DNA of 64,000 nt from assembly GCA_946800325.1 (NCBI GenBank), contig OX326961.1:45657415-45721414 (forward strand), read 5' to 3'. Positions 11,100-21,800 of the stretch are shown here, in pieces. The DNA comes from Luzula sylvatica (Eukaryota; Streptophyta; Magnoliopsida; Poales; Juncaceae). Within the stretch, counting starts at the first letter, position 1, and each line of letters opens with the position of its first letter. Under the pieces are notes generated by a model that did no database searches, was not told the origin of the DNA, and worked only from the letters and a program-made list of their open reading frames with translations. The position numbers were made by a program, and so were the translations under genes.

Positions 11100-12380
11100 A
11101 TCACAATGAGATAATATTCGTTGTTATGTTTTTTTCGTAAAATTTAGTTATATCTCACATTTATTATACAAGGACATTAATATAAATGTTATTATTTAAT
11201 TAAATATTTTGTGCTATTATAATATAAAATGGTTATAAAACAAAAGTATAATCATAAATAAATAAATATATTCATAAATAAATGAGTTCAAAAAAATTTA
11301 GTTTAAAAAGATATTATCAATATTATTACACAAATGTGCAATATTATTACAATGAAAAACATAATAAACATGATCGCCTCGTAACACGAGTATTTTTGTA
11401 GTTTCATTCGAATTTGGCACTTCAGCATAACGCGAGATTTTTCAAGGAATTGTCCATTAATGAATCAAGAGTTACTGAGTTGATATTGCAACTTGCAAGA
11501 GTGTAAATTCTTTCAGAGAGCACTTGAAAAGAGAAATTTAGACTCTTTGAAACATGGTGAAGATGAGGATGAAGATGAATGTTAAAAGCTAGGACAGTGG
11601 AAGGGGATCTGAGAGAGAAGATGGGGATTGAAGAAGTGTTTTTGGTCTGAATTCGTGAATTCAGGTCTTCATCAGCGGCAAGAAGATGGAAGCTCAATTC
11701 CTAACATTTATGGAGTTTGTTGTCTGGATTTATAGATGTGGAAAATGATTCTGGATTTTATGGATTCTGGTATTTCGAAAATCCAAACTTTCTAATTCAT
11801 TGGAGGATGGGTTGCTATTCAAGGATGTCTTCAGATTCAAGAAAAGGAATTTAAGGAATTCTACTTTGCTATTATTAACTATTAAACTGTTAAGAGAGTT
11901 ATTATTATCTTTTGTTTATTTGTTTGTATTTTTTGCTTTTGTTTATGACTAGAAGGGTTTTTATACCCGAATAGAAACTGTAATTGAATTTTAAAATTAA
12001 TAAAGCAATAGAAGTGAGAGCCCACTTTATTTTCATAAAAAAAAATTCAATTCGGTATGGGAAGCCCTTTAATATAAAAAAATGCCGACATGATTTTTTG
12101 AACTTTTTTTATTCATTATTTATGGATAAAATGTAGCTCAAACCCTAAAAATTGGAGTCGATACCGACTGTACCAACTAACATGTGTTTTATGTACTGGT
12201 TATCAAGACACGCCATAGATCAAGCAGAAACAACGAAGAGGGCATGTGGTTTAGGCGAGCTGTCAATCCCTGGTCCAGCCAGAATCACCCTTGTTCGACC
12301 GGACCACTTTATTCGACTGAGAATAACAGTCTTAAATGCTCGTTTCCTCCTTCCTGTCATAAGTTTACTATTCTGCATTG
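11100..12380 (+). repeat. Direct duplication, copy B, with insertion
   Basis: Same sequence as 9240-9960 but split by about 600 bp of extra sequence near 11440-12042. The right part (12130-12370) matches copy A closely (gtggtttaggcgagctgtca, ggtccagccagaatcaccct). The open frame at 12152-12442 is not kept open in copy A. Confidence 0.75.
11440..12042. other. ~600-bp insertion inside duplication copy B
   Basis: This block is absent from copy A. Its right end carries aataaag followed by cataaaaaaaaa, reminiscent of a polyadenylation site and A-tail, and it contains an upstream run like an LTR or 3' UTR. I found no clear terminal repeats or target duplication. It may be a retroposed transcript or a solo LTR; unresolved. 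Confidence 0.45.
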
Positions 12381-13022
12381 CATCATATCCTCTCTGGAGA
12401 TATCTCCTGAGCAATTACTTGAGACTTAAACATCACATATGAGTCACCACTTAATTCTCCATTTTTAAATGATCAACAACCTAATAAGCTGTTTTGGGAC
12501 TGTCTTGTTGCTCAACTGAGTTGTGTTTACTTGACATGTGTCTTAGTTAATAATTATTGAAGCTTCTGTTCTCTTTCACTAACCATCTGTGACGAATTTC
12601 ATCATTAACTAGTCTGCTAGTTAATCATAATGATAATCTCAAGGACCCACGAACTAATTCAGTATTCAGCTTAATCGAATACATCCAAGAAACTAAATGA
12701 TTGCTTTTTTTTTTAACTTCAAATAAAGATTTAATCATTATATAAAAATTATATCAGTGTCATAATAATTCGAATGCACCCGAATATACTGATATATGAA
12801 TAAACACTAAACAGTGATCACGTCAATTTATCCAATTTCTAATACTTTTCTAAACACCACTGTCCAAACTTTCAACTGCCACGATCCGCCGTCCTAGGGT
12901 CACCGACAAGGCAGAGATCAAGTACTCATCATTCAGAGAGTTCGAACATCCCAACGAGTTGGCAGCCACCGTTCGTCCAGGCTTCACGTCATTGTCGAGA
13001 AAAAAGAATTTGGAGCATACCT
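12381..13022. other. Non-coding stretch
   Basis: No recognised gene. About 120 bp at 12890-13014 (around cacgatccgccgtcctaggg) is less AT-rich and open in two frames, so it could be a gene fragment, but I do not recognise its translation. Confidence 0.3.
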
Positions 13023-13601
13023 AGAGCTGGCAATCGGAGGATCGGGTCGGGTCATTTCGGATTCGGATCGTTTCGATTTTCGGATCGTTCGGGTCATCGG
13101 GTCGTTCGGGTCGCGGGTCGTTTCGGTTTTCGGATCATTCGGTTTCGGATTATTTTGATTTCCGCGTCATTTGAATTTCGCAAAATTTGATTTCGAATCA
13201 TTCGATTTTCAGAAAATTTAGTTTTCGGATATTACGAGATTTATTTTATTGATTCCAAAACATTTTAGCAATATTATATTGATTTTAACAACAATATATT
13301 AATTTCGGGTCATTTGAATCGTTGGTTTCGGATCATTCGGATCATGAGTTTCGGTTAATTCGGATTTCGGGTTAGTTCGGGGTCCGGGTCGCTCCGGTTT
13401 CGGATCATTCGGTTTCAGGTTGATTTCGGATTCGGGTCAGTGATTTCGGGTTGATTTTGGGTTCGGATCATTCGGTTTCGGATCCAGTTCGGATCATTCG
13501 GTTTCGGATCGTTGAATTTTCGATCTTTTTAGGTTCTGGTCGGATTCGGATTTAGACGGGTCGAATTAGATTTTCGGGTCGGATCAGATTTTGCTAGCTC
13601 T
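13023..13601. mobile_element. hAT-type MITE rich in TCGG/TTCGGAT motifs (579 bp)
   Basis: Ends AGAGCTGGCAA and AGAGCTAGCAA form inverted repeats, and the flanks gcatacct / gcataccc are an 8-bp duplication with one mismatch. The interior is a degenerate array of ttcggatc and tcgggtc words with no coding capacity. Confidence 0.75.
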
Positions 13602-13715
13602 GCATACCCGGTGTTGGAGAATGATTTCTCCAAATCATCAAAACCATCTAATAGTAAAATAAATAATGTCAATAATCTAAACAAGTTCAAAATTTGAATA
13701 AATCTGAATAAAAAT

Positions 13716-13873
13716 CAGTGTTTTAAATAGCGGCGCTATAGCGGATTTTAGAAGGTAAATGATGCATCGATTCGAAATTTAGCTTTGTAGTTTTTTGTTC
13801 CGCTGCAGCGCTATAGCGGACTGTTATGGCATTAAGCATTCAAATATAGCGGCTGTAGCGGTGCTACAGCGTG

Positions 13874-13915
<42 letters not shown>

Positions 13916-14471
13916 ACAATCATAATAATGTTAAAACTAATAATAACAAAAGTAATACTAAAAATAATAATAAAATAATGATAATAATAATAATAGTACA
14001 AATAATAATAATAATAATAATAATAATCATTATTATCATTACACAATAATAATAATAATTATTGTTATTATTAATATTGGTATTAAATAATAATAACAAT
14101 AACAATAATAATTATAATTATAATAATTAATATTATTATTATTATTATTATAGGAAGACAAAGATCAACAACAACTATTATTAGCATTATTATAATTACA
14201 GTAATAGAATAATAATAATAAATTTTTCTTAGAAATAAATTTTTAATTTATGTTAGTTTGTGAGGTTGATATAAATAAACATTCGATATAATTTTATTTA
14301 TAATATTGGGCTGCTAAATTATATTTATATGCATATTGTAGTATCAAAAAAATAATAATTTTGATCAAACTCCGCTGCGATGATGAAGCGGCGCTATATC
14401 GCCCGCTAACGCTAATCGCTAAATTAAACGTCAAAAACGCTGTGTGCCGCTACACGCTATTTAAAACATTG
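13716..14471. mobile_element. Non-autonomous hAT-type element with a triplet repeat core (756 bp)
   Basis: Inverted termini CAGTGTTTTAAATAGCG and CAATGTTTTAAATAGCG lie between perfect 8-bp duplications ataaaaat (13708-13715 and 14472-14479). Both arms carry gcggcgctata-type words. The middle is a long ATT/AAT microsatellite. Confidence 0.9.
13874..14154. repeat. (ATT)n / (AAT)n compound microsatellite
   Basis: Long interrupted runs of ATT and AAT triplets switch strand sense several times, so they can fold back. All open frames here (poly-Y, poly-I, poly-N) are artefacts of the repeat. Confidence 0.95.
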
Positions 14472-14771
14472 ATAAAAATAGATATCAAATTGAAAACTAT
14501 ACAAAATGAAAATGAAAATAATAATCACAAAAAATATGAGAATGACGAGACAAAATAAGAAATAATATCACAAAAATATTTAAAAACTTGATCAGTTTCT
14601 TGAAAACTTACTTCGAATATGAAATTTTGGGTATTCAAAGATGCTTTTGTAATTCCCAATAAGATTGTCCGATAGAAGATCGATTCATCCAAAGCACCAC
14701 CTACCCGTTCTAGTCGTAACAACCCGACTAATTATTTAGGTAAAAAAATTTAGGCATTCCATCTTCTGAAA

Positions 14772-15485
14772 TAGGGATGTCAACGGGTCGGATTCGGGTC
14801 GGGTATAGACTCACCCATATCCTTACCCATCTTAATCGGATAATATCCATACCCGACCCGCCAACTAAACGGGCAATTTTACCCGTCCCGTTTATTACCC
14901 GTGGGTTTTCGGATTTACCCACGGGAATTTTTACTCATACATAAATAAATACAAAAACATTAAAATATACTAACGAAAAATATATTTTTTCAAATTAAAA
15001 TATCACCACATAACATAATAATATCATAAAATACACAACAAATATTTTTAAGTAAAAATTGTTTTATGAAACTAAAATTGATAGAAACGTGAAATAGCAG
15101 TATAAAAATAAATAAATAAACATAAATCTTGAAATTTATTTATTTTAGTTTTATTTACTAAACAAATATAAAAAATAAAAATATATTGTATAATAAACAA
15201 CAGTAAAAAAAATAGATTAAAACCATTTAAAAAACAACAAAAATAGTAAAAAATATATTAAAATATTAATATAACTATGATTATTAAGGACCGGGCTCGG
15301 ATCGGATATACTCACGGGTCGGATACGACCTCGCCCATACCCTATCCGTACCCGTGCCGGGTATTTTTTAATCGGGTAATACCCGACCCACGGATAGGTT
15401 TTAATCGGATATTACCCGACCCGTCCGGGTCGGATACCCGTCGGATACGGGTATCATCCAACCCAGTGACAATTTGACATTCCTA
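14772..15485. mobile_element. hAT-type MITE, TAGGGATGTCAA family (714 bp)
   Basis: Ends TAGGGATGTCAA and TAGGAATGTCAA are inverted, with 8-bp flanks ttctgaaa and ttatgaaa (one mismatch). Subterminal zones are rich in gggtcgg / cccgacc words and the centre is AT-rich. It is related in termini to the elements at 30944, 31817 and 34478. Confidence 0.82.
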
Positions 15486-15958
15486 TTATGAAACCAAAAC
15501 TCTAGATTGTTACTTGACATACAATCATCTCGATGTGTCTAATATGAATCTGTACCCCCACCCGTCTGATCGATAAACTTTTGGATCTTATTAACCAAAG
15601 AAATACATTACGCATATTTAGCATGTGTGAAATTAAATAATAAAATTACATAATAAGCCAATTCTTTTAATTAATTAGTGTGGCTTATCATCTAATATGA
15701 TTTATTATTTAATTTGTTTACCACCTTGTAATGTTTAGGACATAATAAAATTTTATATTTATTTATTTTATCATCTCATACTATTTATCGTATAGTACGA
15801 TTTAATATTTAATAAATTTATTATCTATTATTAATAGTGGGATATTAACTGAGATAAATATGTTTTTCAAAAAAAAAATACAAACAAAAAGTTTAATGGA
15901 TAACAATATTTTTGTCTAATGAGAAGTTTCAAACAAACTCTTCAAAAGGCTATAAGAA
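15486..15958. other. AT-rich spacer downstream of the CIPK gene
   Basis: No gene seen. The part nearest 15958 should hold the CIPK 3' UTR; AATAAA-like words occur but none stands out as the polyadenylation signal. Confidence 0.4.
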
Positions 15959-17233
15959 CTAAACCGGCCTCTTCAGGGCGGGTCCCAGCTTTTCCTTCCA
16001 AAACGACCTCTCATGGATTCCATCTCCTTTAACCACCTCCACCATGGATAACTCTTCTCTTACAAAACTAACCTCCACACTTGCTATGAAATTGCCATTT
16101 TTTCCTTCAATCCAAATCCCACTCGAAGCCTTCTCGACCCGTCTTTCTACACTCATTCCATCTTCCTTCACCAATTCCTCAACGCGGTTCAATACCGATT
16201 GAGCCGGTTCAGAAAGAAAAAATCGCTCCCGAACCGATTCACTGTGATAGAATATTCGCGACAAATCACACCCGGTTGAGAATGCGATTATATCGAAGGC
16301 ATTTAAAACCCTCTCTTCATCTACTTTTTTCTCGAATTTAGATACATTCTCGTGAGATTGCATCTCCGTCGCCCATTCGGCCTCAACCTTACCATTAAGG
16401 AACCACCGGTCCTTGATCACTCCATCAACCGTAATTCTTGTTTCCGGATTCGGATCCAACATTTTCGAAATTAAAACCCGTAGGTCCGGAGATATCCATT
16501 TAGGGAACCGAAATTCGCCCCTATAAATCTTCTTATACATGGTCATCAAATTAGGGTGATTAAATGGTAAATAACCTGCAGTAAGCACGAACAGAATTAC
16601 ACCACATGACCAAACATCCACTTTGGAAGCATCATATCCTTTTTTGGAAAGAATTTCAGGTGCCACGTAAGCAGGAGTTCCACATACTGTGTGAAACAAG
16701 CCATCAGAACGGGTCCGACCCGATAACACTCCTAACCCGAAATCCGCAATTTTTAACTCGCCGTCTTCACCCAGTAGTAAATTCTCAGGCTTCAAGTCAC
16801 GATGAAACACGCCGCGGGAATGGCAATATCGAAGAGCTGAGATTAACTGCCTGAAGTAAGTTCTCGCCTTTTCCTCGGAAAACTTACCATGCGATTCTAC
16901 TTGCGAGAATAATTCGCCCCCGCGTGCCAATTCGAGGACGAGATAGATTTTGGAGCGCGAGGCGAGAACTTCTTTCAAGCAAAGCACATGCTTGTGATGG
17001 AGAAGCCGCATTAAGGATATCTCGCGTACCGCTGAACTGGTACAGGAAGAAGGGGGGTTTGATGATTTCGAGAACATTTTCAAGGCGACCTGTTTCTCGG
17101 ATTGGAGGTCCCGTGCCATGTACACTTTCGCAGACCCACCTCGACCAAGGAAACGACCCAGCTCGTACCGGCCTAAGACCACCCTACCGGTACAGGAGGA
17201 GGAGGAGGAGGATGTTGGGTCTTCTGGTACCAT
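15959..17233 (-). CDS. CIPK: CBL-interacting protein kinase (CIPK / SnRK3), intronless
   Basis: This is a Ser/Thr kinase of the plant CIPK family. Its members are activated by calcineurin-B-like calcium sensors and act on ion transport and stress signalling. From the chosen start, 424 residues give the glycine loop LGRGGSAKV (29-37), catalytic Lys52, HRDLKPEN (Asp146), DFG (Asp164) and activation segment CGTPAYVAPE (184-193). The CBL-binding NAF/FISL motif NAFDIIAFSTG is at 311-321, followed by a C-terminal phosphatase-interaction region. Length and absence of introns match the intronless CIPK clade. An in-frame ATG exists 38 codons upstream (17347), but those residues are unlike the family, so I chose ATG 17233, just before MVPEDP. 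All catalytic residues are present. The exact family number cannot be given. Confidence 0.95.
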   Translation of the reverse strand: MVPEDPTSSSSSSCTGRVVLGRYELGRFLGRGGSAKVYMARDLQSEKQVALKMFSKSSNPPSSCTSSAVREISLMRLLHHKHVLCLKEVLASRSKIYLVLELARGGELFSQVESHGKFSEEKARTYFRQLISALRYCHSRGVFHRDLKPENLLLGEDGELKIADFGLGVLSGRTRSDGLFHTVCGTPAYVAPEILSKKGYDASKVDVWSCGVILFVLTAGYLPFNHPNLMTMYKKIYRGEFRFPKWISPDLRVLISKMLDPNPETRITVDGVIKDRWFLNGKVEAEWATEMQSHENVSKFEKKVDEERVLNAFDIIAFSTGCDLSRIFYHSESVRERFFLSEPAQSVLNRVEELVKEDGMSVERRVEKASSGIWIEGKNGNFIASVEVSFVREELSMVEVVKGDGIHERSFWKEKLGPALKRPV

Positions 17234-18523
17234 GATGACGCCCAAGAATGGCTTGAGTGTTTCTTTTCTTTCTTTATAGATTTGAGGGTGGCTCGGTTTA
17301 GTTTGGACTTTGGAGTGGCACAGAACACTTGGATTTAAAAAGAGCATGTCGATGGGGTATTATGTGACCTCGAATATTCTTAGTCTATCCTGTTCCAGCA
17401 GGGATTGTTCAATGAAAAACTGGAATTATTGTTCGGAAATGTATGGTAAAGAGACTTTATGGTGTAGAACAGGTGTAAATTAGTTTAACTGGTTCTAGTT
17501 TATGGTGATATTTACTTCTTGTGGAAATTTCTTAAAAAAAATAAACTTGCATTATTATTTTAAGGTTGTAACAAAAAAAGTTACACTTTTGTCCACAAAG
17601 GAAAGTGATGTTGTTAAATGAAACGAAGAAATATGCTTCTGGAAATGTCAATATTCAAAAGTCGTTTTTAACGCTATTTTTTGTGACAATTAGTCCGATT
17701 TAATTTATAAAAAAAAACATCATTTGAAATGATGAAATGCCAAAATATCGATGTTTAATAGCAAATCATGCAATTTGTTTGACAAGAATATTTTACTTAC
17801 AACCAATATAACATTTTAAACTGGATTAATTTATACAAAAATTGTCCAAATGATTTATTTTTATTTTTACAAACGTGCATATACAATCGAGTTGTTTAAT
17901 CACCTATTACCGATTCAATATCAATGGGTGATTTTTACACATCACCTACAAGTTGCCCCTAAAATATAACTTATTTCGTGGTAGTAGGCTACATGTAATA
18001 GTTTTTTTTCTATTATACTCATTCTTACTGTATTCAGCTCCAATGATTGTATTGCATGAAACTGTCCACTTACTCAAATGATTGAAATGTACGTTTATAA
18101 TGACAAAAATAAGTATACATAAAAGTTATTTTTTGAAATATTATCCAATATTTTATTTAAGGGTTACCCATGAAATTGTTGCATGTGATTTATGTGGAGA
18201 TAACATATGATATAACATTCCATGTGAATTAATGAATCAATGAAGACAGGAGTTAAGAAGTGAGTGGGACAGAGGAAGGTGGAATGAAAGAGAAATTAAG
18301 GAACGAGAGTCGTGTTGGTACAAACTAAAGTGTTTTAATGCGGGTTAATGAAGATTGATTGACCGCGTTCAAGCAGCCTCGTTCCACATGCCCGTCGTGA
18401 GAACTTTCTCGGCTACTTCCTCCTTTTGGGGGCGGTTTGTAATTTAAACGTTTTTTTAATAATAATAATGGGTTTTATGATTTATGAATTATAATTTTGG
18501 GACATACTTGAGATTAGTTGAAA
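17234..18523. other. Upstream region of the CIPK gene, AT-rich
   Basis: It contains the presumed promoter and 5' UTR of the CIPK (transcribed leftward) and then AT-rich sequence with no recognisable gene. I see no unambiguous TATA box. Confidence 0.4.
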
Positions 18524-18534
18524 CTAGCTCTACT

Positions 18535-18552
18535 CCCGCGCTATTGCGCGGG
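18535..18552 (-). other. Helitron 3' terminal hairpin
   Basis: cccgcgc-tatt-gcgcggg forms a perfect 7-bp stem with a 4-base loop, 7 bases from the CTAG end. It stands out as GC-rich in an AT-rich region. Confidence 0.9.
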
Positions 18553-18885
18553 TTCAATTTAGTTGACGGCATCGTCATATTTTTTTTGTGTTTTGTGATC
18601 GATTTTTTTTTTATGATGTTTGGAGGATTAAATAGGAACAGTTAAGGCAGTGGCCAAATATTTGCAGTATATTATTACAAAGCCTCATAATATTTTCTAT
18701 ACACAAATTTGTAGTCAAATAATAGACATCAAGTTGTGGAATCCATCATTAATAAACATGCTACCCATTCAGAATAAAAATACAAAAATAAGAAAACATT
18801 ACATATATGAAAAAATAAATTTCAGGTGCAAATTTGTAAATGAACAGAAAAACATGGACGTCATGAATTGAAGGGTAAAATAGTA

Positions 18886-20612
18886 AATATAAAAAGGACC
18901 AAAATGTAAATTAAATTTTTTACAAAGAGGCTCCTGTACCAAAATGTAATTTTTTAAACTCGAAGGACCAAAATTTGAAAAAAAAGGACCAAAATGTGAA
19001 TAAAAAAGGACCAAATATTTTTTTAAGAAGACCAAAAGAGTAAAAAGGACCAAAATATAAATAAAAAGGACTATAATGTAAATTAAAAAATGTGAAAAAG
19101 GACCGACATGTAAATAAAAGAGATCAAGATGTAAATATGAAGGACCAAAATGTAAGTTTTTAAACTTAAAAGGGCCCAAATATAAATAAAAATGACCAAA
19201 ATATAGTTTTTTTCAAACCAAACTGTAATTAAAAAGGATCAAAATGTAAAGTAAATTTTTTACAAAGAGGCCCCTGGACCAAAATGTATTTTTTTTAACT
19301 TGAAGGACCCAAATGTCAAAAAAAGGACAAAAATGTGAATAAAAAAGGACCAAATTTTTTTTTTTTTTAAAAAAAAAGGACCAAAATATAAATTAAAAAA
19401 AAAAATTTACAAAGAGGCCCTGGTGACGTGGCTCAACCAGGAGGCAGGAAAAGTGGTAACTTTAGTATTTTGCTAAGATAAGATATAAATAAAAAAGGAC
19501 CGAAATGTAAATAAATTTTTTTTTAACAAAGAGGCCCCTGGACCAAAATATAAATTTTAAAACTTCGAAGGACCAAAATGGAAATATAAAGGATCAAAAT
19601 GTAAATATAAAAGGACAAAAATACAATTTTAAATGCAATTTTTTAATTAAAAAGGATCAAAATGGGAAAAAAGGACCGAAATGTAAATAAAATTCTTTTT
19701 TTTACAAAGAGGCCCCTAGACCGAAATGTAAATTTTAAAACTTTGAAGGACCAAAATGCAAATAAATTTTAACAAAGAGGCCCCTGTACCAAAATATAAA
19801 TTTTAAAACTTTGAAGGACCAAAATGGAAATATAAAGGATCAAAATGTAAATATAAAAGGACAAAAATGTAATTTTAAATGTAATTTTTTTAATTAAAAA
19901 GGATCAAAATGGGAAAAAAGGACCGAAATGTAAATAAAATTCCTTTTTTTACAAAGAGGCCCCTGGACCGAAATGTAAATTTTAAAACTTTGAAGGACCA
20001 AAATGCATATAAAAAGGACCAAAATGTGATAAAAAAGGACCAAAATATAATTTGTTTTAAAAAACAGGACCAATTTGAGTCCCCTGGATCAAAATGTAAA
20101 TATTAAAACTTCGAAGGACAAAAATGCAAATATAAAGGACCAAAATTTAAAAAAAAAGACCAAAATATAAAAAAAAATTTAAAAGAAGGATCAAATTGTG
20201 AATAAAAAAGGACCAAAATGTGAATTTTTTTTTTACAAATAGGCCCCTGGTGCATTGAAGGACCAAAATGCAAATATAAAGGACCAAAATGCAAATATAA
20301 AGGACCAAAATGTAAATTTTTTTTTTAAAAAGGACCAATTTGTAAATAAAAAAGGAGCAAAATATGAAAAAAATATTTTTTTTACAAATAGGGCCCTGGT
20401 GACGTTGTAGCCGGAAATGCAAGCTTTGAAGGACCAAAATGCAAATATAAAGGACCAAAATGTGATAAAAAAGGACCAAAATATAATTTTTTTAAAAAAA
20501 CAGGACCAATTTGAGGCCTCTGGACCAAAATGTGAATATTAAAACTTCGAAGGACCAAAATGCAAATATAAAGGACCAAAATGTAAAACAAAAGGACCAA
20601 AATGTAATTTGT
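18886..20612. repeat. Minisatellite of ~19-20 bp inside the Helitron
   Basis: The word aaaggaccaaaatgtaaata and variants repeat many dozens of times. A longer period is superimposed: acaaagaggcccctggacc recurs near 18922, 19262, 19526, 19704, 19771 and 19951, with decayed copies after that. Minus-strand frames read as repeats of HFGPLYL-like peptides, which are by-products of the repeat and not proteins. Confidence 0.95.
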
Positions 20613-20784
20613 TAAAATTATAAATTAAAATAAAATTATCTACGAATTCAGAATTTTTGTAAATATAATATAGTCGAAATTGTTTTTTATTTAAGAAATT
20701 AATATAATTTTTCATGAAAACTATCGGACAAGTTATGCACAATAAAAGAAAAGACTTTTTTCGTGACGAGGACATATCTAGTGA

Positions 20785-21039
20785 TTATTGTGTAGTGACA
20801 TTTAAAATTTTCATATTAAAATATTTGATATTTTCAAGTCTATAAAATATTTTAATCATTTTATTATAATCATAATTATTATTATTTTTTTGAAAATTAA
20901 GAAGCATGGCTTCTTTGAATATATTAAAGCAAGTTTAATACATCGTTTTTCTAATTTTACACGATAATGTAAAAAACGGAAATAGAAAGTAAAACTAGGT
21001 AGAAGTGGAGGTAAGAAGAGGAGACTAAGCGCGGTTAGG
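20785..21039. other. AT-rich spacer
   Basis: Short non-coding AT-rich interval between the Helitron and the LINE remnant. No feature seen. Confidence 0.4.
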
Positions 21040-21709
21040 CACGGTAATTATGGTCAGCAATTTTTTGACCAATTCGATCCTTCCAAGACTGCCTTTGCTA
21101 TCGTTACCGATGGTGACGACTTCTTTTGATTAAATATTCGAGCGTTGCGTTCCTTCCAAATGTTCCAAATTGTTGTTAGGACAAATGTGTCGAGTGTCCG
21201 CTTGACCTCCGGACTTCTCGATCCTCTATTGGGTAGCCAAAATTCGACAATCGTATCCTTCGGTTATAAGGGGATGCCTATGTGAGACGAGATTCCGTCC
21301 CACACCCTTTTTGCATAACGACATTGAATCAACAAGTGATGAGTCGTTACTAGTTGATGGTTGCAATTCTTGCAATCATTCACGTTTGGTATATTCATTT
21401 TCACAAGATTGTCCCCGGTTAGAATCCTTCCTAAGATGGCTAGCCAACGAAAAAATTTCACCTTTAGGTGCGTCTTTATTTTTCATAGTGTGTTGTTCCA
21501 TACACTCCGTACACCCAGGTGGATCATGATGGAATAGGTTCTCGTGACCGAGCCACCCGTTCGTGGATGCGGGCATGACGGCGGTGGAGAAGGCAATCTT
21601 GAAAATTGGAAGAAGGGATTTAAATCCTTCATAAAAATGAGAGTTGATTTTCGGGTATTTGTTGAAGGCCAGTCGCATGGTCGATACCATATACTTGGGA
21701 TATGGTTGA

Positions 21710-21740
<31 letters not shown>

Positions 21741-21800
21741 CCATTCCTTGACGTTCTACCGTAATTATCCAAAGTCATTTTAGAAGGAGCCTGTTGTTAT
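21040..21800 (-). pseudogene. LINE (non-LTR retrotransposon) 3' remnant: zf-RVT domain
   Basis: On minus, pieces in shifting frames read FFRWLAILGRILTGDNL, then CKNC...THHLLIQC and AKRVWDGISSHIG. Further on (about 21130-21180) comes TIWNIWKERNARIFNQKK. This is the zinc-binding reverse-transcriptase-associated domain and C-terminal tail typical of plant L1-type LINEs, with the C..C....H...C pattern. Upstream, GWLGHENLFHHDPPGC is in another frame. Frameshifts and a C homopolymer break it. The ends are approximate. Confidence 0.8.
21710..21737 (+). repeat. 28-base C homopolymer
   Basis: Twenty-eight consecutive C residues are followed by tcccc, inside the LINE remnant. Such a long C run is exceptional in this AT-rich sequence. 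Confidence 0.95.

Larger units (their letters stand above)
18524..20784 (-). mobile_element. Non-autonomous Helitron (2261 bp)
   Basis: Read on minus, the element starts with TC (plus 20784-20783), preceded by A. It ends with a 7-bp-stem GC-rich hairpin (plus 18535-18552), a 7-base spacer and CTAG (18524-18527), followed by T. This is the canonical Helitron structure: 5' TC, 3' hairpin plus CTRR, insertion between A and T without target duplication. No Rep/helicase is encoded. Nearly all of the interior is a minisatellite. Confidence 0.85.

Noticed and set aside
12152..12442. Possible 96-residue protein gene
   Set aside because: The frame is not kept in the related sequence at 9690-9930; similarity is at the DNA level only.
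13795..14105. Open frames rich in Tyr, Ile, Asn on both strands
   Set aside because: They are translations of the ATT/AAT microsatellite inside a hAT element.
18886..20612. CRISPR-like array
   Set aside because: Repeats are contiguous and degenerate, with no unique spacers, in plant nuclear DNA.
18799..20775. Overlapping minus-strand frames with HFGP repeats
   Set aside because: They arise from the 19-20 bp minisatellite and have no consistent frame.
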